Shown one piece after another: positions 37,231-50,854 of a stretch of 64,000 nucleotides of DNA. Every line of letters starts with the position of its first letter. The stretch's first letter is position 1. The position numbers and the translations under genes are program-made. Location: NCBI GenBank assembly GCA_031216445.1, contig CM062219.1, positions 13,423,001 through 13,487,000 of the forward strand. Direction: 5' to 3'. The notes beneath the pieces were generated by a model. It made no database searches, had not been told where the DNA came from, and saw only the letters and a list, made by a program, of their open reading frames with translations. The DNA is from Lateolabrax maculatus (lineage: Eukaryota > Chordata > Actinopteri > Acropomatiformes > Lateolabracidae).

Positions 37231-40200
37231 GCTGTTCTTTTATACCTCCTCTGAGAAACAGCTGAGTTATTGTGCTATACTTTCTTCCTTTCATTTTCTT
37301 TATCTCTCCCTCTGCTCTGGTGCCCCACTTGGTGAATTCACTGTACTTGTTGTTTATCTCTCTTGTCTCTCTTTGTGCACGTTTTTGCCCAACACATTTG
37401 GCTGTATTTCATATACTGTATAGTCTCTTATAGTCACTTTCTATGTTCTCTTTGGTTGTAGTCGGATGTAAGTCTCTTCTCTCCTTCATCTCCCTCTGTC
37501 TAACAGATGAGAAAGTAATTAGTTTGTTCTTTGCACACTTCGTACTCTTGTACCAGATTGAGGATTATGTTAATTGCCGTGCCACATTTGACACCAATGA
37601 CTCCAAGCAACAAAATACAAATGCTTGTACTTATGCACATGCAAAAAGAAAATGCCAATATAGTACTACGAGACATAAGGCATTATAATACACTTGTGAA
37701 GCATTTTTGTATGAAACCCCTGCAGCAAAACAGAGTGACATTACGTCTTAGAGAAGAATGCAGAATTTATCTTTACTGAAAAACCAGTGGACAGGTGACC
37801 TAGCAGAAGTTGGAGTGCCTGTTTACTTCAGGCTGTGTGTGTCTGATGCCAACAGTCACTCTCTCATGGGGTCACTAATGCAACTGCTGGAGCTGCTCTA
37901 TGCTTTCCATTTCACAGAAGGCAGTTGTTTACCTGGTGTTTACAACCCTTCTCACCTCTATCTCTTCACACTTTTCCTTTGCCCATCTCACTCTCTTCTC
38001 TTCATCTTTTCTTTGTTCTCTGTCATTCTGTCTGTCGTCTCACCAATAACGGAGTGGTTGTCATCCCTGGTTCACAGCGTGTGACAGGTGTGTGTGGTGA
38101 GTGTTTAGTGTCGGCTATCATTGTCCCTGTCACCGCTGTCTCCTCTGCACTTGCGGTGCTCCATATCCAGGCGGGCAAATTCATATCAACACACTTAGAT
38201 CAGTTTGTGATTGCCTGCTTGTACCCCCCACTGCTCAGCAATACACACAGGCACACAGGAAGTAAACGATACAGGATTTAGATGAATAAAAAGTGGTTAT
38301 ATACCGAATCATCCCATGACTTTCTACTTCATAAACCTATCAACTAGAAGATTGAAAAGGACTCTGTCTCCTAGGGACTCATTTCCATTGTCATCATCCT
38401 CTCAGACACCCAGAGGGTTTGAATATATTTTACAGAATCTGCAGCAGTCATGTAGATGTTTTGGAACAGTGGCCAATGACAACCAAAGCAAGCTTGTGAT
38501 AAAACCAAGAATAACACGATTCTACTAAAACCATCATCATAGCTTAATCATTTTCAGCTCTGTGTAACAGACAAATTATGCAGATTTCCTCTCCCCAACC
38601 ACTTTCCTTTAAATTGTATTTTTTTGTTCTACTCACATGATTGCACCCACTGAGTGCTGAATGCTGCTCTTCCTTCTCAGGCCTTGTTTCCACTTCAGCT
38701 GAAAGTCATGCTTTTGGAATTTGTTTTCTCTTTGGGATATCATAAAGCTACATCCAGAATTATTTTTTATTTATTTTATTGGACAACCCTCCATCTGTGC
38801 ATTTATTATTTAAAAAGCACATCACTCCATCAACAACACAAACAGAAACAAAGGCAGGTATATATGAGTGCAACAGATATCTTATGTTTTTGCCAGGTGT
38901 GTAGTTTGCAGTCAGCATAACTGCAAATACTGTTGTGTGAGTGCAAATATTTGCTGCAAGGCAAGGATACTACACTATACTTTGTTCTGTTTTTATTACT
39001 AGACAGATGTATGTATGTATTTAAACTGCTGGTATGGTAAGATATCATACAGTAAAATCATTGATACAGGACAGTATTATACCAATACACATTTAGGAAG
39101 CTCAAAAATTTGAGGCAGTAGTTAATAATATTGTTGTACTGGATTTAATTGCATGATGTTGCATTTCGTCTCGACAGCAACTTATACAGTTTGTCTCTTA
39201 GTATGACTTTGACATCATGTAAAGCAATTAATTGCAAACAAGACTCAGTTTCTCATCCCTTTCACTTATTTCTATATTGATCGCTCATTTACACCATGCA
39301 TTCCTGTCCACATTGAGACTAACGCAAAAGACACTTGCATGTGCATCTTAGTTCGATACAAACAAAAAGGGTACACGCTCATAAAAACTACTAGTGGTCA
39401 GAAACTCATTAGTATCATTAAAATGTTTTAATTTTTCCACCCAAGAATCGAAGGTGGCATTGACTGTCACAAGGGAACAAAATAATGCTTAACATGACTT
39501 TGCTTTCCTGTGGAATAAAAAGCTTATTGTAGACGCAAGTTTTAGATTGTGAAAAAAATGGTTTTCAGATTTAGGCTGTGTTGCAGTTCAGTCAATTTAA
39601 CATTTAGAAGGCTACTGCTTTACACCACAATGACGCAGCCATTAACATATAGTGAGTTTGCTATCTGATGGATGCGTAAGCACGAGAAAGCAGAAATGTC
39701 TTTTCAATAATGCTCATAATCTGTTGCCTTCTGAACAATAAATGTTCTATAATGACTTCACTATACAAACTGCCATTGTAAATCTTGCCTTTTTCATTTT
39801 GTTCTGCTCCCGGTGTGTTTTTTTAGTGGTGTTTTTTTCCATTAAGGGTTCTCTTCAGGTTTATTTGTGACTCTCAGCCAAAGTCTCTGCAGCCCTGTTG
39901 AATTTAACTCAACAAATTCCTCATGCCAGAATCATCTTTAAAGTTTTTTTGGTACGTTAATGAAACCTAAATGGATTAAGGTACTGTATATTTGTAAACA
40001 TTTGTTTCAGGTTGAACACCTTAATTTGGCCTTTTGCTCCATGTCCACTAAATGTAGGCATTGACACTAGGCATACAGTGATGCATACAATTAGAACCTA
40101 CTGTTTTCCCTCCTTATCCAGCATTGCTGATTAAGCCATTATTACATAATTTGACTTTCAATCCTTTGCAAACATTTCTAAAACTGTGTTATCAGTTTGT

Positions 40201-41484
40201 ATAGATGGAGTATTTTGTGTACATTATAGGGGGGATATCTAATGAGTTCTAAGGCTGTAAAACCACAGAATGCTGGAAAAACACACATTTCTCTGCATGG
40301 TTTAAAAGGCACAGGCACTGAGGTATAAAATTGTCAGGTAGGCCTATGTGGGAGTTTTGATCAAATAGGATCTCCTGGAAGATGAAGCACTGAGGCTTGC
40401 CACTCCACTTAATCTAAAATGACAGCGAAGCCTTTCATCAGTTCGTCACACATGTACACTAATCTGCAGAGTATACACACACCCAAAACCTCGGCACACA
40501 AACACAACCGTATACCCCTCTCTGTAAAGGGTTATTGCAGGTGACATTTCAAATTATGTTTAATTACTAAAACTTGATCAGTCACCTTCAACTGCAAAAT
40601 GCGTTGTCTATTTTCCTCCTCTTTATAATTTTGATAATCCGCTGCTGAGGTCAGGCAACTGATGTTTAATAAACAAAGCACAGTATATTTAGACTTTAAG
40701 CCATTTTTATCTCTCCAGATAGAACAGAACTGGACCTGGTAATGAACATTCACCCCAGTCCCAGTCAGAATTTACCCAGAGTCCATTGCTCCTCACTGGG
40801 CTGGTAAACGGCTAACTGCAAGCGGAAAGAGAAAGTTCAGTAGCCTGCTCAACTGTGAAATAGACTTCAAATTGCACGTAATTACTGCATAATGAGTTCA
40901 ATGTGTTCTATACAAGACCCCTAAAATCATACTGAATTAATTAAAGTTTTAATTACTAAATCACCATGGGGTATTTGTATGCTAAAAAGGATTGAGAAGT
41001 TTTGACTGTTTTGACTAGACTGTTTTAGTCACCATCTAAAACTTTTTTCATTTCCATAAGTTATCAAACTAATCGAATAACATGGCATTTCATGATCATA
41101 TCTCTCTGTATTCTTAATTAGCCAATAGGATTTAATCAAGATCATTACTGATTGTGGACATCAAGTTACTGAAAAATTAGTTTTTTCGTCAAAATTATTT
41201 ATAACCCTCTTGAATGATCATGATCTTACGTTTTGAAATTTCAAAGTTAAGGATTGTTTGGAAGACTTTATGAATAACACTGATATAAATACTAACTAAG
41301 CTGAGAGTTGCTTCTTTATCTTGTTTGAACCTGTTCCAACCCGTAGCTACCATCCTAGTTAGTGATATGTAGGAATATGGGTAAAATTCAGGTTTCTGAT
41401 TAGCTGACTGCTGAACATTTTTTGAATTGGTGCAAACTCTACTAAACTCCCAACTGGGTTTGCTTCCATTTATCGTGTTCAGCA
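37231..41484. other. Intergenic sequence
   Basis: No gene, RNA gene or recognised mobile element. The several short reading frames (for example near 37760-38280) show no domain or splice support. Confidence 0.5.
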
Positions 41485-41760
41485 CAAGCGGCAATCTCCG
41501 GGTCTGAAAAGTGAAGCCAATGCGGAAGTGCCTTGAACCTGCATTCTTTTTAATGGCCAGTCGGGGGCAACTGCGCTGGTTGCAAAAATAAATATATTTG
41601 TATAGAAGTCTATGAGAAAATTGCCCTACTTCTCACTTGATTAATTACCTCAGTAAACATTCTTCTATTGAGTTTATGATCTCAATCGCTAGTTTCAAAT
41701 CTTCTTCAGTACAGCATGATGTTCATTTTGTAAATGATGGTCACATTTAGAGTAAAATAG
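41485..41760 (+). mobile_element. MITE-like repeat, copy 1 (forward)
   Basis: Starts near GCAATCTCCGGGTCTGAAAA and contains GTGAAGCCAATGCGGAAGTG, AACCTGCATTC, CCTACTTCTCACTTGATT, ATTACCTCAGTAAACATT, GTTTATGATCTCAATCGCTA and ACAGCATGATGTTCATTTTG. The same ordered blocks appear in reverse complement at 42893-43147. This family is common in fish genomes. No coding capacity. The far end seen in copy 2 is missing here. Confidence 0.75.
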
Positions 41761-42769
41761 TAGTGAGTAGTGTGGTGAATGAGTTAACAGCAGAGTGATT
41801 TCGGACACAGGCTGATCAAGAAAAACACATTTCAAAATGAGCATTTTGTACAATAAGCTGCCTGCTATTTTGTAGTTATCACACAGATCAACAACAGTAA
41901 TCTGAATAATGTAATTAAGAGATGAACCTGCACTCTCAGCAAAAAGACACAACAGTACACATTGGTGGAGTGAAACCTGTCCATACACAAGAGAATACCC
42001 TTTTTTCAATCTGCTTAGATGCTAATAAATTTAAATCTGCTTCCATATGCAGCTGTGAAGAATTGCTTCATTACTGCCATAGAGTGACAGGTCTTTCTCG
42101 CATCAAGGTTGACTCTGGAGATCTAAATCAGCCATCCCAGACCACGACCCCTCAGCACATCCCACCCACCTAATCACACAACTCCCCTGAACACACAGTG
42201 AGATCTCAATTATTCAACATGTTCAAACAATGACATGTCCCCCAATGTAATGTGGGTAATGAAATCTCATGTCGTTGCTCTCCTTTTACTGTTTTTTGCA
42301 GCCTCTACTTGTAGTAACCTTGTGTTAGGACACTGTGTCTGCTAAGGTTGTGAAATTGCCTTTCTTGTTTCAGGTTATTCTCCAACACATGAGTCCCTGG
42401 TAAACTTTCTATTTACTGATGTTGTTGCCATGAAGGTATAATGTGAAGCATGGAGCACAAGGCAATAAAAATGAGGACAGTAAAATGAGAAGCATTCTTT
42501 TGTTGTGAAGTGAAATTGACCTGTACATGCTCCTTTGTATGTAATTAATGCGTTTCTCGTTTTATCGTTCCTTTTGATGGTATACATATGCTCAGTGGAA
42601 CAGTGCTGTTTAAATAACATTTAGAATCAGAGCAGAAGATTTATTTATCAGTTAAAATAAACACTGGAGAATAACTATAATAGAGCCGTTACTACAAGTA
42701 GCAGTAGCCACCTGCTCAAATCCAACACCACTTTGGATGATCATATTTTGTAAATTTAATCCCAGTATT
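41761..42769. other. Intergenic spacer between inverted repeats
   Basis: About 1 kb between the two arms of the inverted MITE-like pair. No gene or recognised repeat seen. Confidence 0.5.
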
Positions 42770-43147
42770 GGAAGCCACCACCATCATGTTTTTTTGGAGC
42801 CAGAAGTGACGTTAGTCTGAGGGTAGCTCTGCCTCTATCCTGATGGGGGTCGCCGTGGTAGCCCCGCCCTAAGGCATACGCTGCTTTATCATCTAATTTC
42901 ATCTAAATGTGACAATAATTTACAAAATGAACATCATGCTGTACTGAAGAAGACTTGAAGCTAATGACCATGAGACCATAAACTCCGTAGGAAAATGTTT
43001 ACTGAGGTAATAAATCAAGTGAGAAGAAGGGTGATTTTCTCGTTGACTTTCATACTGTCTGGTTTCTTTTTGCAGCCAGTGGAGTCGCCCCCTGCTGGTT
43101 GTTAGAGAGAATGCAGGTTTAAGGCACTTCCGCATTGGCTTCACTTG
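42770..43147 (-). mobile_element. MITE-like repeat, copy 2 (inverted)
   Basis: Reverse-complement relative of 41485-41760. It begins on its own strand at about 43147 with GTGAAGCCAATGCGGAAGTG and runs down to a TTTGGAGCC/TCACTTCTGGC-type end near 42790. It includes a GGGCGGGGCTACCACGGCG segment (reverse complement near 42850) absent from copy 1, so it is the more complete copy. The 42920-43201 minus-strand reading frame is fortuitous. Confidence 0.75.
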
Positions 43148-43976
43148 GGCACACATAAATATCTGTACCAGATTTTGACCAACAGATTGACGGACCGACA
43201 TGGCCGTTCAAAAAACAACCAAAACAGTTTACATCACTGAGGAATACTGTTACAGGTGTCACCAGCATTCGGAGACAGGTGCATATTTCTTGTGCTTTGC
43301 ACTGCTTCATGATACAACTCTCCCTTATAGGTTAATTAAAGATAAGTAATCTTGTACTTTTCGCCTGACCTAGGCTTTGATAGATGACTTTAATGTAAGT
43401 GAGTAATGTGTTGGCTGTGCCAGACACTAATAGATGAGATCGTTTCAACAGGCTCAGATTGTGGGAACAGAACTTTACCAGGAGGAGACTGTGTATGTAT
43501 GTATTTATTTATCATCATTTCAAGTCACTGTCTGAAAAAGTTGTTGTTGAAGAAGTTTTATTAAAAAACTTGCTGTTTGGCTATGTGTCTCTCACTACTG
43601 CCAGTGACTAATGAGGCCCCAGATGAACAAGAATTAATAGGAGAACAATGGCCTTTCTTCTTCACCATGGGAACATGGGTGTAATAATTACAGCAATGCC
43701 AGTTAGTGATTGCAATTCAACTCCAGTTTCTACTCCCTATGGGAGCTGCCTTCATTAGAATATAAAGTGGATAAGATGTGAGTTTCTCTTCTGACATGGT
43801 TGATGGTTTTCCTAAAAAGCAAGACCACTGTTGAAATGATGGTCAAGCGTCGCCCGTGCATTAAAAATGAATGAATTAACAAAATACATTAGAGCATGTG
43901 TACGTTACAAACAGAATAAACAGTCATAAATAGTGATTGAAATAACAATACATAGATAAATAGTAATAAAAAGTCC

Positions 43977-44271
43977 TAGCCATGCATCACCAGTATAATT
44001 CGCAAATGCGTTTTTGTCACAATTAGTTACTAATTTGCAAATGTGTATTAGTCTGGAATCTCTCAGTTAATTTTCAAATTCCAAGGGGCGTTATGAACGG
44101 GCGTCGTCCTGTTGTACGGTATGTAAAGTGCAGTTGTTTGTTCTTCTTTTAGAGAAAATCTACCGCTATCTTGGTTATTTACAAAGATGCCTGAATGGCG
44201 CTCCTCTCTGTCAGTCATCGTATTGAACCCGCCTCATATTAAATAAACGGTTGTGATTGGCTTGGCTAGAA
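43977..44271 (-). mobile_element. Diverged inverted copy of the 15589-15982 transposon
   Basis: On the minus strand it matches the family at 15.6 kb. The + strand shows TAGCCATGCATCACCAG at the left end (compare TAGCCTGGCATCGCCAG), then ATTCGCAAATGCG, GTTTGTTCTTCTTTTAGAGA, TATTTACAAAGATGCCT, CTCCTCTCTGTCAGTCATC and TTGTGATTGG, and ends at TTGGCTA. It is about 100 bp shorter than the 15.6-kb copy because the segment next to the right end is missing. No clear target duplication remains. Confidence 0.6.
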
Positions 44272-44406
44272 TTGAGTAACACCAACTGTGGGAGAAAAAA
44301 AATGCTCAGCCACTGCTATTTTAAGTGACCTTTTCTGGAATAAGACAGAGTAAAATGGTTATCTCAAATGCTTTTCCTATAAAAGTTAAACTTACAGTGT
44401 CAATTA

Positions 44407-44436
44407 ACCCCCCCCCCCCCCCAAAAAAAAAAAAAA
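44407..44436 (+). repeat. Poly(C)-poly(A) tract
   Basis: A C run of about 16 bases is followed directly by about 14 A. Low-complexity sequence. Confidence 0.9.
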
Positions 44437-46673
44437 GTCATTTTAAAGGGGACCTGAATAAATGGGTTTAACCTGTAAAATAGAAACCTTTAACAGGAAA
44501 AATACAGAGCAGCCTTAACTGACAGTGAATTATCTAGTTGACTAAACTAATTTGAAACTAAATTGAAAGGATTATTTAAACAAAGTAAAATAACATATTT
44601 TGAACAAGAACATTTATTTTATAAAAGGGGGATATATGTGTATGTCTGCTCTCACATTCTTTGTTTGGCTCTGTAGTCTGAAGACAGGATATATTCACAT
44701 TTTGCTTTATCACTGCTGTGCTGAGGCATTAGCAATATGAAAAGGTACTACTGTGATGATTTGCTTCTCTGTATATACTTGAAAGGCCCCATGTGAACAC
44801 TGAAGATGAAGTAAGTTTTAGACAGAACATCCATAAGAGAGAGTTATGCCTTTACTGCAAGAAATCAATTACGTTTGCTTCAGGCAAACTTTAATGTATC
44901 ACTGGGAGGTGTTGTAAGTCTTTCGTCGTATACTCTGAGGTGATTAATTAAAGCAGTCCAGCTTCTGGGCGCTGATTGGTGAGTGGTTTAACTGTCAACA
45001 AACCTGCATGCACATGTATTTGATATATGCAGGGACATTTATGTGTGAAATCATTTCCAGCCAACGGACTTGAAGTTCAGAATCACGAGGAACTGTTTTT
45101 TTTTTTCTTGTGTTTGAACGACACGTTATTTACCCTCTCCGGGGTGCTGTGATTCAGGCATCATAAAGTTGACCCATCAGTTCTCCATGACGCTGACTGC
45201 ATTCCTCCAGGTATCGTTTGGGATGTACCAGGGTACCGTTGTTGCTGCTGTGAGCCATATGGGCCCTTTACACTCTCACAAACTAATGAGTACAGTTCCC
45301 ATTCTTGGCACTGAGTCAAATTCAAAGTGAGTGCTGGATTCCGAAATCCAATATCTGGAGAGTGTACTTAATGACATTAGGGTGGCATTTTGTCTTTCTG
45401 CAAATCATGATGATGTACTTCATGGCCTGATTGAACTGTGACCTTGATAGTGTTTCTGAGTGTGGGATAAGATGAGCACCTTGAAATCTTGAGTGATTTG
45501 ACAATGTTATGCTGTACCTTTCAGGTGGGGCTTGACACTTAAGTCACTTGACTTTAAGTATTTTCTGGTCTTAGTCACAGCTGCTGATTGAATGCATCAT
45601 TAGATGAACTGCCATTTTGGTGAAAATGTTGTAAAACTGTGAATCCAGCATTGAATTAGACCATTTTATTCAACAAAATGGTCAGAATGAGACAGAATGA
45701 GACAGAGATTTCTTATTTGACCAACGATGAAAAGGAATGAAAATTAGCTTATCCTGCTTGCCATGTTGTCGTTAATTCGCTGGTTGGGTGTCTATATTTT
45801 CAGGCCATGTCATGCATTTCTTTATTATACACCATAATGTAGTGTTTACATTATTTTATCTATTTTGTGATAGAGGGCAAATTTTTTTGTCAAAGCAATT
45901 GCAAAGATGAGGATTGATGAGCAGTAGAATAATTATATACTCAAAGTAATCTTTTTATCTTGATCACAAAATGTGTCTTTTTCATCACTGAAAAAAAAAG
46001 AGACTTTCTTTAATTGCGATGCTGTTTTCACTGTGAACAATATCCAACACTGGAAACATGGGGGAGAAAAATACAAAGCCATGCGTTGCCTCCTGTGGAG
46101 CAATGGAGCCTCTGCACATCGGCTCTGCAACACCGTGATGCAGAAGTAGAGATCCCTATTAAAGCATAACAATAGCTGTATGGGCGTAGCTGCATTAAAT
46201 ACAGCTGTTACCCAGCCTGTCATTAAATAGATGTGACCATCTGTTGAAAAAGATAACTTACAGCTTTATTCAAGTTTCATGGACACTTATTAAAGCTGAC
46301 TTTGCGATATCCAGAAAAGTTTAAAGAGAGCTTTACCCTGCAGCAGGGAAAGCTATCCACTGCTTTCTCTTAAATTAGATTGCACTGCTGCCAACTGCCC
46401 ACTTGTTTGTTTGTGTTCACCATAGCCTTTGGTGCCATGCTTGATGCCAACATCAGTAAACACAACAGTTGTTGAGAAGGACATCTGTTAATGAGCAGAA
46501 TTCTTATCCAGATCTCTTTCAGTCATCAGCATTTTGTCCAACAACAAGGGTAATTTATGTTCCATGTTCTTTATGCCTATTCGGCTGGGTGTTAGAATAT
46601 ATGGTGCTCTCTTTGTTAGCAGGAGTTAAAATCCTCTGTGGGTAAATAGGGAGTGTAAAAAGGGTAAAACAGG

Positions 46674-46706
<33 letters not shown>

Positions 46707-47249
46707 ACGTGTGTGAGTGCTGATTTTTGTCCATTTGTCATCTGTCCTGAGGTGGGTCTCTCACTGTTTATGTCCCAGGACAAACGCATGCTCCGATGCA
46801 GTATCTCACCTCCACTCCCAGAAACAACATAATGTGTCTCAGACAAGGCTTTTTTATGTATTTATATACTTCTGTGCTGTTGCCAGCTAAATCAACAATG
46901 AAGGAGCATATTGCACTGAAAAACTAAATCTAATAAAATAGTTTGATGTTTCATGTATTTATTCGCAGGTTGAAAGAGGCTGAGCTGGAATCATATTATG
47001 TGATATGAAAGTGATATATGTCTACATATATCAAGAAATACAGCCTAAACTCAGTCTTTTTTAAGCACTGTTGACAATAGGAATGTGTGTCTGACTACAA
47101 AGTTCTTGTTTCCTCTGGAATTTAAAATTCGACACCAATTTGTACTTGTCAATTCTTGTTTTGTTGACTGCAGTGTTTTAATCCTGCTATTAAGTGTTCA
47201 CTGGCTTTAATGGCGGTTGCTTCACTAACAACTTACAATCTAAGACTGA
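44437..47249. other. Intergenic sequence
   Basis: No gene seen. A GT microsatellite lies at 46673-46716. The stretch 44930-45560 is relatively balanced in composition and non-repetitive, but I cannot assign a role to it. Confidence 0.5.
46673..46716 (+). repeat. (GT)n microsatellite
   Basis: GT run with two substitutions (gcgt and acgt). Confidence 0.95.
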
Positions 47250-47911
47250 GGGGCGAATTCACAAAAGGATTGCGGGGCTTTTGTGGCCACTGAACCTGTG
47301 CAAATGAGACAAAAAGCAAAGCAATGGATAAAGTGCACCTCTAACTGCGCTGCCAAGCAAATAGCATCTTTGTGCTCCTGTGCTGTTTGCACTTATTTAA
47401 ATTAGGTAATATTCATACATTTGGCGCAACATTTGCTTTCTATGCAAATGAGCTTCATTGCCAAAAAAAAAAAAAAAAACACTGTTCACGAACACCAGTA
47501 GCCACACGCAGTTACTTTTCAGTAATCATGGCAGCAGTGATTGTACCATTCCAGGCAGGCATGTCAGATAAAACATCATTCAACATTATTTTCAAATTCA
47601 GTTAGCCGGTTTTGACCTTGCAACGATTCCAACTTTGTGTGACCTGAAGAATTGTTGTAAATTCAGCAGTCTGTGGTGGGTTGTCACAATGCATTCCAAA
47701 ACCAACTTGTTGAAACTTTAAATAATTCATTGCACAAAAAGGGGGTTATAGACATTGACAAAACCCTTAAAAGATGTGAACTGTTTGCACTGTGATATCA
47801 TTAGCGCAATATCTTTTGTGAATCAGACCTTGATGCGAGGCAGAGAGCGGTTGCAAGTGATGCGCAATTCATGGTGGTATCACAGTAATCCATTCTTTGT
47901 GAATTTGCCCC
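47250..47911 (+). mobile_element. 662-bp non-autonomous DNA transposon with terminal inverted repeats
   Basis: The left end is GGGGCGAATTCACAAAAGGAT, and the reverse complement of the right end is GGGGCAAATTCACAAAGAATGG. These are good inverted repeats of about 20 bp. A second AATTCA/TTTTGTGAATCAGACC-type motif occurs inside near 47810-47830. A poly(A) run (47463-47479) lies in the interior. No transposase-like frame is present. The flanks show no obvious target duplication, so the superfamily is undetermined. Confidence 0.75.
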
Positions 47912-50854
47912 TGATTGTCGGCATTCCATTTAAGCTGCCACAATGTGCAATTACAAGACACAACTGCAAACACAGAAATGAAGGGGGGTGGTGTGGTGCT
48001 CGCTGAGGAGAAGCTCAGTTTAACTGCCATTCAATCTTCTCATCAACTCAACAGTATATCAACTCTGGCTTTCCAGCTCATCTTGCCACGCCGACACCCT
48101 GCTCTGCTCCGTCTCGGTCATCCACCATCGCCCTCTTACCCTCAGCAGCCCCATCTCAACCCCTCGCCACTCTCATTACCACTAGCCCTGCAATAAATCT
48201 CGGACTACATCATTTCCCTTTGTCTGTGTCTTCATTTGGGTCCTATCCTACTCATCCCACGACATGTATGACATCTCGTGACCATGCAATGCAAACTGTC
48301 CAACTTTAAACCTATAGAACTACAAAATAGAAAGCACTGTTTGTCTTAATTATAGTGAAGTGGTAAAATCGAAATGCCCTTCCTGGCATCAGTTGCCGTA
48401 CTTCCTGCTGCGGTGCACTGGCCAGAGGATGCAGCAGTGGAATTTATTTCCACAGTTTGATATGGAGTTGTTTGGCTGACCTCTGAACCAGTTGTTGAGG
48501 GTGGTAGAGTGGCACATTCAACATTCTGACGTGCAGGAAAGGAAGGTGTGAAACAGTCACAGTTTGGTTAGGTTTAGGCTACACAACTAACGGATTAGGT
48601 TTAGGAAATGGTCATGGTTTAAATTTTAAAACAAAATTTTTGAGCAATTTCATTCTGGATTTAGAGCAACATTGTACAAATATGGCCCAAATTAAAGAAA
48701 AGTGATTGAGCTCATTCAACTTTTAACATTTTGATGCTACCTTTAAGTATTGAGCACCAAACTTTTTTATTTTATATTCTACCCACTCATATTACCTGTT
48801 ACCATCCCCCCCCCCCCCCCCAATACCTACACATTATATCCCTGAAATCATGTGACACAAAGAGAGGTACACAGCCAAAAAAGCTTAGTTATTTTATTTT
48901 GCTCTACAAACTACAGGTGTAAAAAGGTTGATGAAGGGTACAGGCCAGAAATGTCTTTATTGACAGGTAGCATATGTGACCCTCAATTAAACCTCTGTTT
49001 TTTACACTAAGAGTGGACTGAAAGCATTTGACACTTAACTTTAGCACTTTCAAATGTCTCCACATAGAGTGGACATGGCCTCAGTCACTGCTTGACTAAC
49101 GTCAAACCTCAGCTGATTAAATCTTACAAACACTTGGCTGAAAGGATGAAAAAGAGGCCTTTGCTTTAGTCTCTGGGGATTGTGATAATGTGTTTTTAAA
49201 GATAGGATGCAATTTGAAGTGGAAAATAATAATCTGTCACATCAAACAAAACTTTGTGATGAAAAGAAAATGGGGTGGGAGTAGCCGATGTGCTGGCCCG
49301 GTAAGTGTTGCTTGATTCACTGAAGGCCTTGACAATACTTGGGATTAGTAGGATCATTGTGAAATAGTGTGTGTGTGTGTGTGTGTGTATATAAGCACAT
49401 TTAATTACTTTAGGTCATATTGATTTAAGAAAGCAATCTTAAATACCTCAATCAGCAATACACCAGTAAATAGTAAATTTTTCTGTGTGCCCACATGCTT
49501 AAGTAACTAATTTAATTTAGCTCAGCACCGTCATGAATTAACTGATTTTGTTGAAGCTTTTTAGAGATTAACTGTTTGCCTTATGATGGCTTCACTGAAC
49601 TATTTGTAATATTCTTGTTATTGGGGTAATTAAAAATTTAAGACTTACAACTTCTTTTGGAGATTAATTTCATAGCTGAAACTGCATTTATGAAATGAAT
49701 GGCTTTATTTTTAAAAACACAGAACAAAACAATAACAAAAACACCTTTATGTTTGTCTCTGGCAGGATCACTGCACTGAAAAAGGTGAATAAAAATAGTG
49801 AAATTTTAACAGTTTGGGTGTTTTGGCAATAGCTGAAAGCCGTTAAACAAGCTGTTTTTGGGGTTTTTTTGCACGTGTTTTGATGGTTAAGACAACTGTT
49901 TAACTTTTTAATTATATGCATACTGCATGCTACAGTATGCACTTTGTAAGGGTAGCTGCAGTAGAAAAGGTATGCAATTTGGAAGGCAGTAACCTCACAT
50001 GCAAAGACAAGTACACTTCTGCGTACACTTGCTCATGTACACACCTCATAAGCTCATGCAAATTTAGGTGCATGCGCACATAAACATAACTCGTGAACAC
50101 TAAAACAAAGATAAAAACAAGGCATTGTGGTACTTTTTGACAAATGAAAATGAAAATTAACTAAAAATTAACTAAAAATCACAAGAATATAAAAAGACAT
50201 GCAGAAACATTTACAGAGGAGAAATTAAATGCAGAGAAACAGCCAAGTTAAATCAAAAGCAGTGTGGTCTTGTTGTGTTGATGGGGCTCTGAGTTTACTC
50301 AACTACACCCTGAATGCTGTTAATCAAAGGATTAGAAAACGGCTCAGCCTCTATTAGTGGCTTAATGGGTTGACTGATCCTTCTCATGATTCTCAGGTGT
50401 AAGCATTTTGTACATTATAAATCAAGTTTGTAGGTTTAGTTTCAGAAGTTAAGGGGTTATACATGAGTGGTGGCCATCTGCCAAGAAATAAAAAAGCAAT
50501 TACAACAACATACCATCTAGCATTCAGTAATATGATAATATTGGGATTGGTTGTGATGCTTTAGTTATTAAACATTAAATGTATGGGTGTTTTTTTAAAC
50601 ATTCATACATACCTCGGGTCTTCAGTGACCCTGCATTTATACATCGCAGACTAAGCCACATATTGAAATCACATTGCTTGTAAACTCACAAACCTCACAT
50701 TATTAACAATAGTTAGAACACCATTTATAAAACTTTTACAATCATTTGTAGATGTCAGAAACATTAAGTTTTTTTTCTAAATCCCTTAATATATTTCAGC
50801 ATAACATGTTATATTTCTAGTTTATACTGTACCACTTACATAGCCTACTATAAC
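47912..50854. other. Intergenic sequence with repeat fragments
   Basis: No gene seen. 48400-48670 includes GGTTAGGTTTAGGCTACACA and TAGGTTTAGGAAATGGTCAT, the pattern of a common fish dispersed repeat. There is a C run at 48808-48821 and a GT run at 49366-49388. The rest is AT-rich. Confidence 0.45.
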
